The notes: generated from the letters alone by a model not told the origin. 10,558 bases of DNA from CAZUSU01 sp964623315 (GCA_964623315.1 CAZUSU010000033.1:1-10558), one strand, 5' to 3'; positions 1 through 5,679 are shown, numbered from the stretch's first letter. Numbers and translations: made by a program.

Positions 1-50
1 CAATTTGTCTCACTGCTGGCGGTTCAATTCCCGTTTTAACCAACAGCATT

Positions 51-79
51 AAAAATCCTCCCCATGAGGGGGAGGATTT
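51..79 (-). terminator. Intrinsic terminator of tRNA-His
   Basis: A perfect 11-bp stem (53-63 paired with 69-79) encloses a 5-nt loop. Read on the minus strand, the stem is followed at once by five T. It lies 4 nt beyond the encoded CCA end of tRNA-His, so it fits as that gene's factor-independent terminator. On the plus strand only a short T run follows the stem, so strong bidirectional use is doubtful. Confidence 0.8.
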
Positions 80-83
80 GTAA

Positions 84-159
84 TGGGGTGGCCAACGGGA
101 ATTGAACCCGTACTGCGAGTACCACAAACTCGCGTGATAACCATTTCACTATGGCCACC
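84..159 (-). tRNA. tRNA-His (anticodon GTG)
   Basis: The minus strand folds into a full cloverleaf. The 7-bp acceptor pairs 158-152 with 94-88, the anticodon stem is CGAGT/ACTCG with loop TTGTGGT giving anticodon GTG, and the T-loop is TTCAATT. CCA is encoded at 86-84. The base before the acceptor is G (159) and the discriminator base is C (87). They form the extra G-1:C73 pair, which is the identity element for histidyl-tRNA synthetase, so both anticodon and acceptor support histidine. The gene is single, with its own promoter (183-210) and terminator (51-79). Confidence 0.95.
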
Positions 160-182
160 ATGAAACTGGCATTGTACGCGAA

Positions 183-210
183 AGTGTACCATGCCGCGCA
201 CGCGCTGTCC
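183..210 (-). promoter_or_regulatory. Promoter of tRNA-His
   Basis: On the minus strand a -35 box TGGACA (210-205) and a -10 box TACACT (188-183) are separated by 16 bp. TG lies one base upstream of the -10 box, making it an extended -10. The expected start, near 176, leaves a leader of about 17 nt before the tRNA. The match to the sigma70 consensus is good but not perfect. Confidence 0.6.
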
Positions 211-344
211 AGATTACGTATAAAAAATAGATCAGAGCTACTGCACCGGTTCGGTGGTATAGATGGTGCGGGACAGGTATTTTATGTTCAGGTAAAGGAA
301 AAAATATCATCCGGTCAAAAAACATTGATTTCAGTTTTTTCTGA

Positions 345-394
345 AAAATAAAAACCCCCGCATGTGTGGCTCTTTGACCACGGGGCCGGGGTTT
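345..394 (-). terminator. Terminator of the serine hydrolase-rluF unit
   Basis: On the minus strand AAACCCC (394-388) pairs with GGGGTTT (358-352). An inner GTGG/CCAC stem (381-378 with 369-366) lies between them, and a T-rich tract runs down to 345. It sits about 66 nt beyond the rluF stop codon. The overlapping hairpin at 391-412 would compete with it. Confidence 0.7.
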
Positions 395-459
395 GGTGTT
401 AGTATACCAAACAGAGATGAGTTGTCAATATCAATTTCATCTGTTGTTTTGTGCGTCTG

Positions 460-1149
460 CTATGCCAAGGTATTTTTGAGCATCTCCAATTCTTTTGGTG
501 GAATATCTTTCCATTCACCGGTCGGTAAATTTCCAATCCGTACATTCATGATGCGCACGCGATGCAACTTCATGACCGTGAACCCAAACGCTTCGGTCAT
601 GCGGCGGATTTGGCGATTTTTTCCTTCGGTTAAAATGATTGAAAATTTTTTTGCAGTGAGCCGCCGCGTCACACACGGCTTGGTGGTGTAATCATTTAAT
701 TTCACCCCCGCCGACATTTGTTTGAGAAACGAATCCGCATATGCCCCGTGCACCTCAACCTCGTATTCTTTTTCATGGCCGAATTGCGCGCGTAAGATTT
801 TGTTTACCATGTCACCGTCATTGGTAAGAAAAATAAGTCCGGTTGATGTTTTGTCCAGACGGCCGATAGGGTACACACGGAGCGGATGGTTGACCGCCGC
901 AATAATATTATTCGGCGTGTGGGGATCGCTGGTGCATGTAACACCGAGCGGTTTGTTATACATGATATAAACAGCCGCCATCTTACGAGCAACTGTTTTT
1001 CCGTCCAGCGTAATCGCGTCCGCGTCTGTCACTTGGTCGCCCAGCTCCGCGCGTCGACCATTAATTTCAATACGGCCGGCCGCAATCAAGCGGTCTGCTT
1101 CGCGACGTGAACAAATTCCACGATCCGTAAAATATTTATTGACGCGCAT
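460..1149 (-). CDS. rluF: Ribosomal large-subunit pseudouridine synthase, RluF/RsuA family
   Basis: This enzyme isomerises a uridine in rRNA to pseudouridine. Counting from the TTG two codons upstream of the chosen start, an S4-type RNA-binding domain occupies about residues 3-60 (opening RVNKYFTDRGICSRREADRLI), followed by the RsuA/RluB/E/F catalytic domain. The catalytic aspartate is Asp101 in PIGRLDKTSTGL, with the KPLG motif at 68-71 and RQIRRM near the C-terminus. The pattern follows E. coli RluF (23S rRNA U2604) closely, but this copy lacks RluF's long basic C-terminal tail, so the exact target is inferred. I chose the ATG at 1149: it overlaps the upstream hydrolase gene by 14 bp, which suggests translational coupling. 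An in-frame TTG at 1155 is the alternative. No clear SD is seen. Confidence 0.9.
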   Translation of the reverse strand: MRVNKYFTDRGICSRREADRLIAAGRIEINGRRAELGDQVTDADAITLDGKTVARKMAAVYIMYNKPLGVTCTSDPHTPNNIIAAVNHPLRVYPIGRLDKTSTGLIFLTNDGDMVNKILRAQFGHEKEYEVEVHGAYADSFLKQMSAGVKLNDYTTKPCVTRRLTAKKFSIILTEGKNRQIRRMTEAFGFTVMKLHRVRIMNVRIGNLPTGEWKDIPPKELEMLKNTLA

Positions 1150-2131
1150 TTCCAAATTCTTTATACACGAGCGTGGATGCCTCGGCGACCACGGTGCTCA
1201 AACTTTTAAACGATGAACCGCGGGTCATAACACACAAGAGATACGGTTTTTCTGGAGCATATATAATGCCACAATCATGAAATTCCCGCTCCACCGTTTT
1301 GTTGTCCGCCGACACAGCTTCACGTTCGCCAAACTTGTGAGCAACGGGAATATACGCCGGCACGCCGGCACGGAGCCCCTCATCAAACGATGTTTCAGTG
1401 AGCATTTCCAGTGCGTTTTCCGATGAAACGCGTCCGATATATGAAGCGTTGTACAACAGGCGTAAAAAATACGAATATGTTTTTGCCGACATAAAGTCCT
1501 CGCTTACCTGTGAACCGGGGATAAAAATACCGAGATCGTTATACACCTTTTTTATCTCGGGGGGATTAATATATTTATGCAGTAATGCACGAGCATTATT
1601 ATCCGATTCAACAATGGTGAATCTAATCAACTCATTGATCGTATACGTTCCTCCCGAACGAATTTTATTTTTTGGTTTAAAATTTTGGGCAGTTGTTTCG
1701 TCAATTTTACCATCATAGCGCACCACGGTATTAAGAAAATCGGGGTTGCCGCGCGCTTTTTTTAAAAGCGCCAGTATCGTGGGCACTTTTAACATACTTG
1801 CGGGCGCAAATTTTTCTGTTTCATTAACGCCCGTCCAATTCCCCGAATTGAGATCGCGAAAATAAATTGATATATCCTGCACGTTTGTTGATGTGGTGCG
1901 TGCCGTAACAAATGAAAGCAGTTTTGCATGCAGACCAGACAACTCGCGCGCCGGTGTTTCCTCATTGCTGGTGCACAAAAGAAGCGGGCTGATCAGTTTG
2001 TATTTGTCATCAACCTCCCGCACGACGGTGAGCGGACCCTTTGAGGGCATAAGAAAACGAGGAATAATAAAATACACAACAAGACCTCCTATACAGGCAC
2101 CAAGAATAAAAATATAAATTGGTCGTGACAT
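1136..2131 (-). CDS. Membrane-anchored class-A beta-lactamase-like serine hydrolase
   Basis: The 331-residue protein has an uncleaved-looking N-terminal membrane helix (about residues 5-27) and an extracytoplasmic serine-hydrolase domain of the beta-lactamase/penicillin-binding fold. Active-site motifs are in order: Ser112-x-x-Lys115 in PASMLKVP, Ser176-Asp177-Asn178 in VESDNNA, and Lys266-Phe267-Gly268 in place of KTG. The omega loop is short, and I find no equivalent of the deacylating glutamate (ExxLN) of class A beta-lactamases. A peptidoglycan D,D-peptidase or penicillin-binding role therefore seems likelier than antibiotic hydrolysis. The ATG at 2131 is chosen because the frame upstream runs into tRNA-Arg and the helix starts right there. 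There is no SD, and an extended -10 lies 7 nt upstream. The gene is followed by rluF with a 14-bp overlap. Confidence 0.85.
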   Translation of the reverse strand: MSRPIYIFILGACIGGLVVYFIIPRFLMPSKGPLTVVREVDDKYKLISPLLLCTSNEETPARELSGLHAKLLSFVTARTTSTNVQDISIYFRDLNSGNWTGVNETEKFAPASMLKVPTILALLKKARGNPDFLNTVVRYDGKIDETTAQNFKPKNKIRSGGTYTINELIRFTIVESDNNARALLHKYINPPEIKKVYNDLGIFIPGSQVSEDFMSAKTYSYFLRLLYNASYIGRVSSENALEMLTETSFDEGLRAGVPAYIPVAHKFGEREAVSADNKTVEREFHDCGIIYAPEKPYLLCVMTRGSSFKSLSTVVAEASTLVYKEFGNARQ

Positions 2132-2138
2132 ACTATGG

Positions 2139-2147
2139 ATTGTATCA
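2139..2147 (-). promoter_or_regulatory. Extended -10 element just before the serine hydrolase start
   Basis: On the minus strand TGATACAAT (TGn plus TACAAT) ends 7 nt before the ATG at 2131, so transcription would begin at or within a base of the start codon. No good -35 box exists, since its place falls in the tRNA-Arg T-arm. With no SD present, this predicts a leaderless mRNA, though read-through from the tRNA-Arg promoter is also possible. Confidence 0.45.
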
Positions 2148-2152
2148 TTTTT

Positions 2153-2224
2153 TGACCCCGGTTGGAATCGAACCAACATCAACAGCTTAGAAGGCTGTGG
2201 CACTATCCGTTGTGCTACGGGGTC
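2153..2224 (-). tRNA. tRNA-Arg (anticodon TCT)
   Basis: The cloverleaf on the minus strand has acceptor GACCCCG (2224-2218) paired with CGGGGTC (2160-2154). The anticodon stem is ACAGC/GCTGT with loop CTTCTAA, giving TCT. The T-arm is GTTGG-TTCGATT-CCAAC and the discriminator is A (2153). The anticodon reads AGA/AGG arginine codons. Unlike the tRNA-His and tRNA-Ser in this window, CCA is not encoded: A73 is followed by more A. A CCA-adding enzyme must therefore finish it. The serine hydrolase gene starts 22 nt downstream with no terminator between. Confidence 0.95.
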
Positions 2225-2243
2225 GGAACGCCATTCGTTACAA

Positions 2244-2272
2244 ACGATAGCGGTTTATGGTCAAAAAGTCAA
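2244..2272 (-). promoter_or_regulatory. Promoter of tRNA-Arg and downstream genes
   Basis: On the minus strand a -35 box TTGACT (2272-2267) and a -10 box TATCGT (2249-2244) are separated by exactly 17 bp. The predicted start near 2237 lies about 13 nt before the tRNA. No terminator separates the tRNA from the serine hydrolase and rluF, so this promoter may serve all three. Confidence 0.6.
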
Positions 2273-2286
2273 CGTCATTTTCATCA

Positions 2287-2315
2287 TTGACACGACATTA
2301 TTTTAGGCGTAGCGT
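2287..2315 (+). promoter_or_regulatory. Probable promoter of the HD hydrolase gene
   Basis: A consensus -35 box TTGACA (2287-2292) is followed after 17 bp by a weak -10 box TAGCGT (2310-2315). It diverges from the tRNA-Arg promoter, with 14 bp between the two -35 boxes. A 6-bp hairpin (2314-2319 with 2323-2328) lies at the start of the expected leader. Confidence 0.45.
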
Positions 2316-2340
2316 GCATCTCATGCGCGTCGCGCGCGGG

Positions 2341-2348
2341 AAAGGAGG
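2341..2348 (+). promoter_or_regulatory. Strong ribosome binding site of the HD hydrolase
   Basis: AAAGGAGG matches the anti-SD end of 16S rRNA almost fully and ends 5 nt before the ATG at 2354. It decides the start against the in-frame ATG at 2372. It stands out because most genes in this window have no recognisable SD. Confidence 0.8.
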
Positions 2349-2353
2349 TTCTC

Positions 2354-2956
2354 ATGCGGGAGAAGGAACCAATGCGTGCGCTAGAACAGTTTCTGGAGCG
2401 CGCGCGATTGCAGGTAAATGTTCAGGACATGCCGCTCGTTGAAGCGGCATATGATTTGGCCGCCGAAGCGCACAACGGTCAGAAGCGGATGAGTGGTGAA
2501 CCATATCTCACTCATCCGGTGGCGGTGGCGGACATCATCATGAGCGAGTTGCGTATTCGTGACGGCGGTTACTGCGCCGTTGCGTTACTGCACGACGTGC
2601 TTGAGGACGGTCGCGGATTTTATGAACGGCGCATTGCACACGAGGTTGGCGCGGATATTCTCGCCGGTGTGCGCGTTCTCACCAAGGATCGTCGCCACAA
2701 GCGTGCATATATGGCGCAAGTACGGGCCGGCGACGTGCGCGAGCGCATTGTCAAACTGGCGGACAAGATTCATAACTTGCGCACCATTCGGTACATGCCG
2801 CCCGCAAACGCGCGCGCTGTCGTTGCCAATGCTCTGCGCGATTACGTGCCGCTCGCTAAAGAACTGCTTGATCATTTGGTCCTCGGAGAACAGTGGCGCG
2901 CCAAATGGTTGCACGATGAAATCGTCCGGCTCTGTCGCGAAAGCGCAAACTTGTAG
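2354..2956 (+). CDS. Stand-alone HD-domain ppGpp hydrolase-like protein (MESH1/SpoT type)
   Basis: The 200-residue protein consists essentially of the HD hydrolase domain of RelA/SpoT proteins, which removes the 3'-pyrophosphate of (p)ppGpp using Mn2+. Metal ligands expected from Rel/SpoT are all present: His54 (YLTHP), His80-Asp81 (ALLHDVLED) and Asp137 (LADKIHNLRT). So are catalytic Glu84-Asp85, Asn141 and Thr144, and the substrate-binding stretch GQKRMSGEPY at 42-51. There is no synthetase, TGS or ACT domain (full SpoT is about 700 residues), so it fits the small alarmone hydrolase class. Hydrolysis of another nucleotide is possible. It has its own promoter and a strong SD, and its stop codon lies inside the 5' arm of the terminator at 2947. 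Its codons are visibly more GC-rich than those of the ABC genes. Confidence 0.85.
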   Translation: MREKEPMRALEQFLERARLQVNVQDMPLVEAAYDLAAEAHNGQKRMSGEPYLTHPVAVADIIMSELRIRDGGYCAVALLHDVLEDGRGFYERRIAHEVGADILAGVRVLTKDRRHKRAYMAQVRAGDVRERIVKLADKIHNLRTIRYMPPANARAVVANALRDYVPLAKELLDHLVLGEQWRAKWLHDEIVRLCRESANL

Positions 2957-2988
2957 TAGAATGGGAGGGTCTGCTACAAGTTTTTTTT
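2947..2988 (+). terminator. Strong intrinsic terminator of the HD gene abutting the NUDIX start
   Basis: A perfect 10-bp stem (2947-2956 with 2974-2983) encloses a 17-nt loop, and an unbroken run of eight T covers 2981-2988. The 5' arm contains the stop codon of the HD gene, and the NUDIX ATG (2989) follows the last T directly. The loop carries GGGAGGG (2963-2969) and a -10-like TAGAAT (2957-2962). The junction therefore packs stop codon, terminator, SD-like sequence and start codon into about 45 nt. Confidence 0.85.
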
Positions 2989-3414
2989 ATGATTCATTCT
3001 GTGGTTGCCGGAGGTGTGGTCGTTAATGCGCGGGGGGAAATTTTAGTGACGTCGCAGGGCGGGCTGTCGTGGTCCTTGCCCAAAGGACATGTTGATGAGG
3101 GCGAAGATTTAGTTGTCGCGGCGCGGCGCGAAATTTATGAGGAGACAGGCGTTGATGGTGGCGCTTTGGAATTGGTGCGCCCGCTCGGTTCCTATGAGCG
3201 TCATCGCACGTCTTTGAGCGGCGGTGATGATCCGGCCGAATTAAAAACGATCCATCTGTTTTTGTTTCACGTGGTTGGGTCGGCGGTGCCGGTGTTGTGT
3301 CCTGTTGATAGCGACCATCCGGAAGCGCGCTGGGTTGCGGTTGCTGATGTGGCGACGTTGTTGACGCATCGGAAGGACAAGGAGTTTTTTGAAGGTATTA
3401 TAAGGGCGATTTGA
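2989..3414 (+). CDS. NUDIX hydrolase
   Basis: A 141-residue single-domain protein with a perfect NUDIX box (G-x5-E-x7-R-E-U-x-E-E-x-G-U) at residues 33-55: it starts with Gly33 and carries Arg47-Glu48 and Glu51-Glu52, which coordinate divalent metal. Such enzymes split nucleoside diphosphates linked to another group, for example oxidised dNTPs, Ap4A or NDP-sugars. The short length and the SLPKGHVDEGE context resemble Ap4A/dNTP-type members, but the substrate cannot be read from sequence. The ATG at 2989 fits the family N-terminus (first beta strand at residues 3-12). No SD lies at normal distance; the nearest GGAGG is in the terminator loop, about 20 nt upstream. The stop TGA lies inside the -35 box of the next promoter. 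Confidence 0.9.
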   Translation: MIHSVVAGGVVVNARGEILVTSQGGLSWSLPKGHVDEGEDLVVAARREIYEETGVDGGALELVRPLGSYERHRTSLSGGDDPAELKTIHLFLFHVVGSAVPVLCPVDSDHPEARWVAVADVATLLTHRKDKEFFEGIIRAI

Positions 3415-3439
3415 CAGGTTCTGACGACGGTATCATAAT
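3411..3439 (+). promoter_or_regulatory. Strong promoter of the toxin-antitoxin-like unit
   Basis: A consensus -35 box TTGACA (3411-3416) and a -10 box CATAAT (3434-3439) are separated by 17 bp. The -35 box contains the NUDIX stop codon (3412-3414). The expected start, about 3446, leaves only a few nucleotides before the ATG at 3449. The dyad at 3429-3456 covers the -10 box and start site. Confidence 0.7.
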
Positions 3440-3456
3440 ACAGAAATTATGATACC
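3429..3456. repeat. 11-bp inverted repeat over the -10/start region (putative operator)
   Basis: Arms GGTATCATAAT (3429-3439) and ATTATGATACC (3446-3456) are perfect and separated by 6 nt. The left arm includes the -10 box, and the right arm includes the ATG of the small ORF. No T run follows, so it is not a terminator. Its position fits an operator for autorepression, as is usual for type II toxin-antitoxin units. In RNA it could also hide the start codon. The repressor itself is inferred. Confidence 0.6.
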
Positions 3457-3619
3457 AATCGCTACAATCCGACAACACAAAGAGGCGATGCCTGTAACCG
3501 TTGCTACGATTTCAAAAAAAATAAAGCGTATGGGAGCGACCATTGGACTGTTTTTGTCTGGTTTACAGGTTCGCTTTGGTTTAACACGCACCATCACATC
3601 ATTGAAAGATCTTTATTAA
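3449..3619 (+). CDS. Small basic protein, candidate antitoxin or leader ORF upstream of the RelE-like toxin
   Basis: A 56-codon frame runs from ATG (3449) to TAA (3619), placed exactly where an antitoxin would be: after the strong promoter and 17 nt before the toxin. The product begins MIPIATIRQHKEAMPVTV and ends TRTITSLKDLY. I do not recognise it as RelB, PHD, AbrB or HTH. It is very basic (9 Lys/Arg against 2 Asp/Glu), unlike typical acidic antitoxins. The other two plus-strand frames offer no start with an open frame. The in-frame ATG at 3488 is an alternative start but has a badly spaced SD. It may be a new antitoxin type, a degenerate one, or a non-coding leader. Confidence 0.45.
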   Translation: MIPIATIRQHKEAMPVTVATISKKIKRMGATIGLFLSGLQVRFGLTRTITSLKDLY

Positions 3620-3636
3620 TTTTTTGAAAGGGGGGT

Positions 3637-3891
3637 ATGGAGGTAAAAACAACAAAACATTTTGAGCGGCTTTACCGGAAACTGCCCGTTCAGGTAAAAA
3701 AGCGAGCCGTCGTGACAGGTGAACTACTGGGAGTGAATCCTTTTGATAGTCGATTACGCACGCACAAACTCACCGGCACTATGTCTAATTACTATGCCGC
3801 ATCAATTGATTATCGGTATCGAATTGTGTTTACGATTTCTCATGATGTTATTTATCTTCATGCGATTGGCGGCCATGACATTTATTTCTGA
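3637..3891 (+). CDS. RelE/ParE-superfamily toxin, type II TA
   Basis: The 84-residue protein has the compact RelE-type fold pattern: an N-terminal strand (MEVKTTKHFERLY), basic helices (KKR at 21-23), then HKLTGTMSNYYAASI (43-57), YRYRIVF (59-65) and a C-terminal GGHDIYF (78-84). The final His80-Asp81-x-Tyr83 and the Arg60/Arg62 region correspond to residues that cut or bind ribosomal mRNA in YafQ/YoeB-like toxins. GAAAGG (3626-3631) is a good SD, 5 nt before the ATG. It probably acts as a ribosome-dependent mRNA interferase, neutralised by a partner encoded upstream. Its last 10 bp overlap the end of the convergent ABC ATPase gene, with no terminator between. Confidence 0.85.
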   Translation: MEVKTTKHFERLYRKLPVQVKKRAVVTGELLGVNPFDSRLRTHKLTGTMSNYYAASIDYRYRIVFTISHDVIYLHAIGGHDIYF

Positions 3892-4853
3892 AACATCTTC
3901 CGCACCACATCATCCAGCGACTCTTCGTTAATTAAAATATCATCCACCGGAAAATTATTGAGCAATTTGGTGGCCGTCGCGCGCACGTCCTTTTTCGCCA
4001 CCGACAAGACAACGCGTTGCGGATTAAATTCGGTAATATCGCCGCACCCCTTAAAATCCTTTTTATACACCGGCTCGGTAAAAGTCACCTCTAAAATTTT
4101 GTGATCAACATAGGTTGCCATCATTTCTTCCAGCGGACCGTCAAAAATTTTTGCGCCATGATCAATCATTATGACACGGCGGGTGAGCGCTTCAACATCA
4201 TCCATGTAATGGCTCGTCAAAACGATGGTGGTTTTTTTCTCGGTGTTGTATTTTTTTAAAAACTCACGAATTTTTAGTTGCGACACCACGTCAAGCCCAA
4301 TAGTTGGTTCATCTAAAAATAACACCCGCGGCGCGTGCAATAATGCGGCAACCAACTCCGCCTTCATGCGTTGTCCCAGCGACAGTTTGCGCACCGGCCG
4401 GTCAATAATATCGTTGATATCCAGCAAGTCCGTCAATTCTCCCATCGTCTGTTTATACGCGCGGTCTGAAACCTCATAAATTTCTTTGTTCAGCATAAAA
4501 GAATCAACGGCCGGTAAATCCCACCAGAGTTGATTTTTTTGTCCCATCACCAAAGCAAATTGTTTTTGGAATTCACGGCGACGTTCCCACGGCGTAAATC
4601 CCATGACGCGTGCCGTGCCAGCGGTGGGGTGCAAAATGCCGGACAGCATTTTTAGCGTTGTTGTTTTTCCCGCACCATTGGGTCCCAAGAAACCCACAAA
4701 CTCGCCTTCGGCGATTTCAAATGATATGTCATTCACCGCCGTAGTAAATAATTTTTCGCGCGAAAATAAACCACGCAGTGCCGCGCCCAATCCGGCTTCT
4801 TTTTTATAATACTCGTACGTTTTGGTGAGATGTGAAACGTCAATAATCGGCAT
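3882..4853 (-). CDS. ABC-2 type exporter, ATP-binding subunit (COG4586-like)
   Basis: The 323-residue ATPase powers the two permeases encoded just upstream. Motifs are in order: Walker A GPNGAGKTT (57-65), Q-loop Gln104, signature LSLGQ (156-160), Walker B VLFLDE (176-181, with Asp180-Glu181), D-loop GLD (185-187) and H-loop His214. All are intact, so it should hydrolyse ATP. The C-terminal 80 or so residues form the extra domain common in drug or polysaccharide-type ABC-2 ATPases. The substrate is unknown. It starts 19 nt after the stop of permease 2. No SD is visible, but an extended -10-like TGATATACT lies 9 nt before the ATG. Its 3' end overlaps the convergent toxin gene by 10 bp. Confidence 0.92.
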   Translation of the reverse strand: MPIIDVSHLTKTYEYYKKEAGLGAALRGLFSREKLFTTAVNDISFEIAEGEFVGFLGPNGAGKTTTLKMLSGILHPTAGTARVMGFTPWERRREFQKQFALVMGQKNQLWWDLPAVDSFMLNKEIYEVSDRAYKQTMGELTDLLDINDIIDRPVRKLSLGQRMKAELVAALLHAPRVLFLDEPTIGLDVVSQLKIREFLKKYNTEKKTTIVLTSHYMDDVEALTRRVIMIDHGAKIFDGPLEEMMATYVDHKILEVTFTEPVYKKDFKGCGDITEFNPQRVVLSVAKKDVRATATKLLNNFPVDDILINEESLDDVVRKMFQK

Positions 4854-4862
4854 AGCCAGAAA

Positions 4863-4871
4863 AGTATATCA
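4863..4871 (-). promoter_or_regulatory. Possible internal extended -10 before the ABC ATPase gene
   Basis: On the minus strand TGATATACT (TGn plus TATACT) ends 9 nt before the ATG at 4853, with no clear -35 box. It would give a nearly leaderless ATPase transcript besides the operon message. The spacing resembles that before the serine hydrolase and P-type ATPase genes, but the motif is short enough to be chance. Confidence 0.3.
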
Positions 4872-4872
4872 G

Positions 4873-5679
4873 TTAGCCGGATGCGCCGCTATAGTGTGAC
4901 GCGGCCCAGTTCCAAAAAAGCGTACTTACATAAAAGAATACCGTCGCCGCCCCGAGCATAAGCAATAACCACCACAGCCAATGGGTTGAAGTTAATACCA
5001 ACGTCGGTATGCTACCGATAAAAGCGGTGGGGAGCATGGTAAAAAAAATCCACTGTACTTTGCGTGAAAAAATGGTGTGCGGATAACGTGAGACACTGTT
5101 TATTTCATTGAGTATCGCCCACATGCCATCCATGCGACCAAAGAAGAATCCGAGTGAACCTAAGGATGATAAAAAAGCAAATAAAATAATGAGTCCGGCT
5201 AAAAGCGCCACGATATATGCACCAACATGCAATATAATCGGCGACGGAATGGCGGAGATGTGCGGGATTATTACTATGAGTGCCGTGGCTACACGGGTTA
5301 CGTCTTCAATATCCATTCGTGTGAACGTCGCAGAAAATTGCGAGGGCAATGGTCGCAAAAAAGCAACTTCAATTTTACCGGATCTGATGATATCGGGCAG
5401 TTGTCCGGTGCCGGGGCGAAAAGTGAACCAGCTCATCCACTCAATAAGCATTGAACTGCCAACCACTAAAAAAAGCTGATCACGCGAAAAGCCGGCGACG
5501 TGGGGCACATAAGAAAAAATAACTTGTGCGAAGACAATATAAATTGCCATGTCTATGAAAACAGAAAAAAAATTTAACGTCGCGGAAACGGGATAGGTAA
5601 ATCGCGTCATAACGGAAAGCCGAAATATGGCGCAATAAATACGCCATAATCTTTTTATGTTAGTTACCGCTTGCTTCAT
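4873..5679 (-). CDS. ABC-2 type transporter permease (COG3694-like)
   Basis: A 268-residue integral membrane protein with about six hydrophobic segments (roughly residues 31-55, 66-85, 130-145, 150-180, 205-230 and 233-258). It carries the family hallmark IIRSGKIEVAFLRPLP (97-112) in the first large cytoplasmic loop, as in COG3694 permeases that pair with COG4586 ATPases and COG4587 permeases. With permease 1 it would form the membrane channel of an exporter of unknown substrate. The ATG at 5679 overlaps the 3' end of permease 1 by 20 bp, suggesting translational coupling. No SD is evident. Confidence 0.85.
   Translation of the reverse strand: MKQAVTNIKRLWRIYCAIFRLSVMTRFTYPVSATLNFFSVFIDMAIYIVFAQVIFSYVPHVAGFSRDQLFLVVGSSMLIEWMSWFTFRPGTGQLPDIIRSGKIEVAFLRPLPSQFSATFTRMDIEDVTRVATALIVIIPHISAIPSPIILHVGAYIVALLAGLIILFAFLSSLGSLGFFFGRMDGMWAILNEINSVSRYPHTIFSRKVQWIFFTMLPTAFIGSIPTLVLTSTHWLWWLLLMLGAATVFFYVSTLFWNWAASHYSGASG

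Larger units (their letters stand above)
160..459. other. Non-coding stretch between tRNA-His and rluF
   Basis: I see no credible gene here. Reading frames in it begin inside the tRNA or run antisense to the pseudouridine synthase. It holds the minus-strand promoter of tRNA-His (183-210) and the terminator of the rluF unit (345-394). A second perfect 7-bp hairpin (391-397 with 406-412) shares bases 391-394 with the terminator stem, so the two structures exclude each other. Bases 220-340 are AT-rich with small hairpins, such as CACCG/CGGTG near 244-256, and I can assign them no function. Confidence 0.6.

Noticed and set aside
1..45. T-arm-like GGTTCAATTCCCG followed by AACCA, suggesting the 3' end of a tRNA cut by the window edge
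   Set aside because: With the loop placed canonically, the T-stem has two mismatches and the CCA falls three bases off the expected position. The rest of the gene is outside the window, so it cannot be supported.
151..351. 66-codon plus-strand frame
   Set aside because: Its start lies inside the tRNA-His acceptor, there is no SD, the product resembles no protein, and it runs into the rluF terminator.
2559..3026. 155-codon plus-strand frame across the HD gene, terminator and NUDIX start
   Set aside because: It is out of frame with two well-supported genes, crosses an intrinsic terminator, and gives a Cys/Arg-rich product typical of shadow translation.
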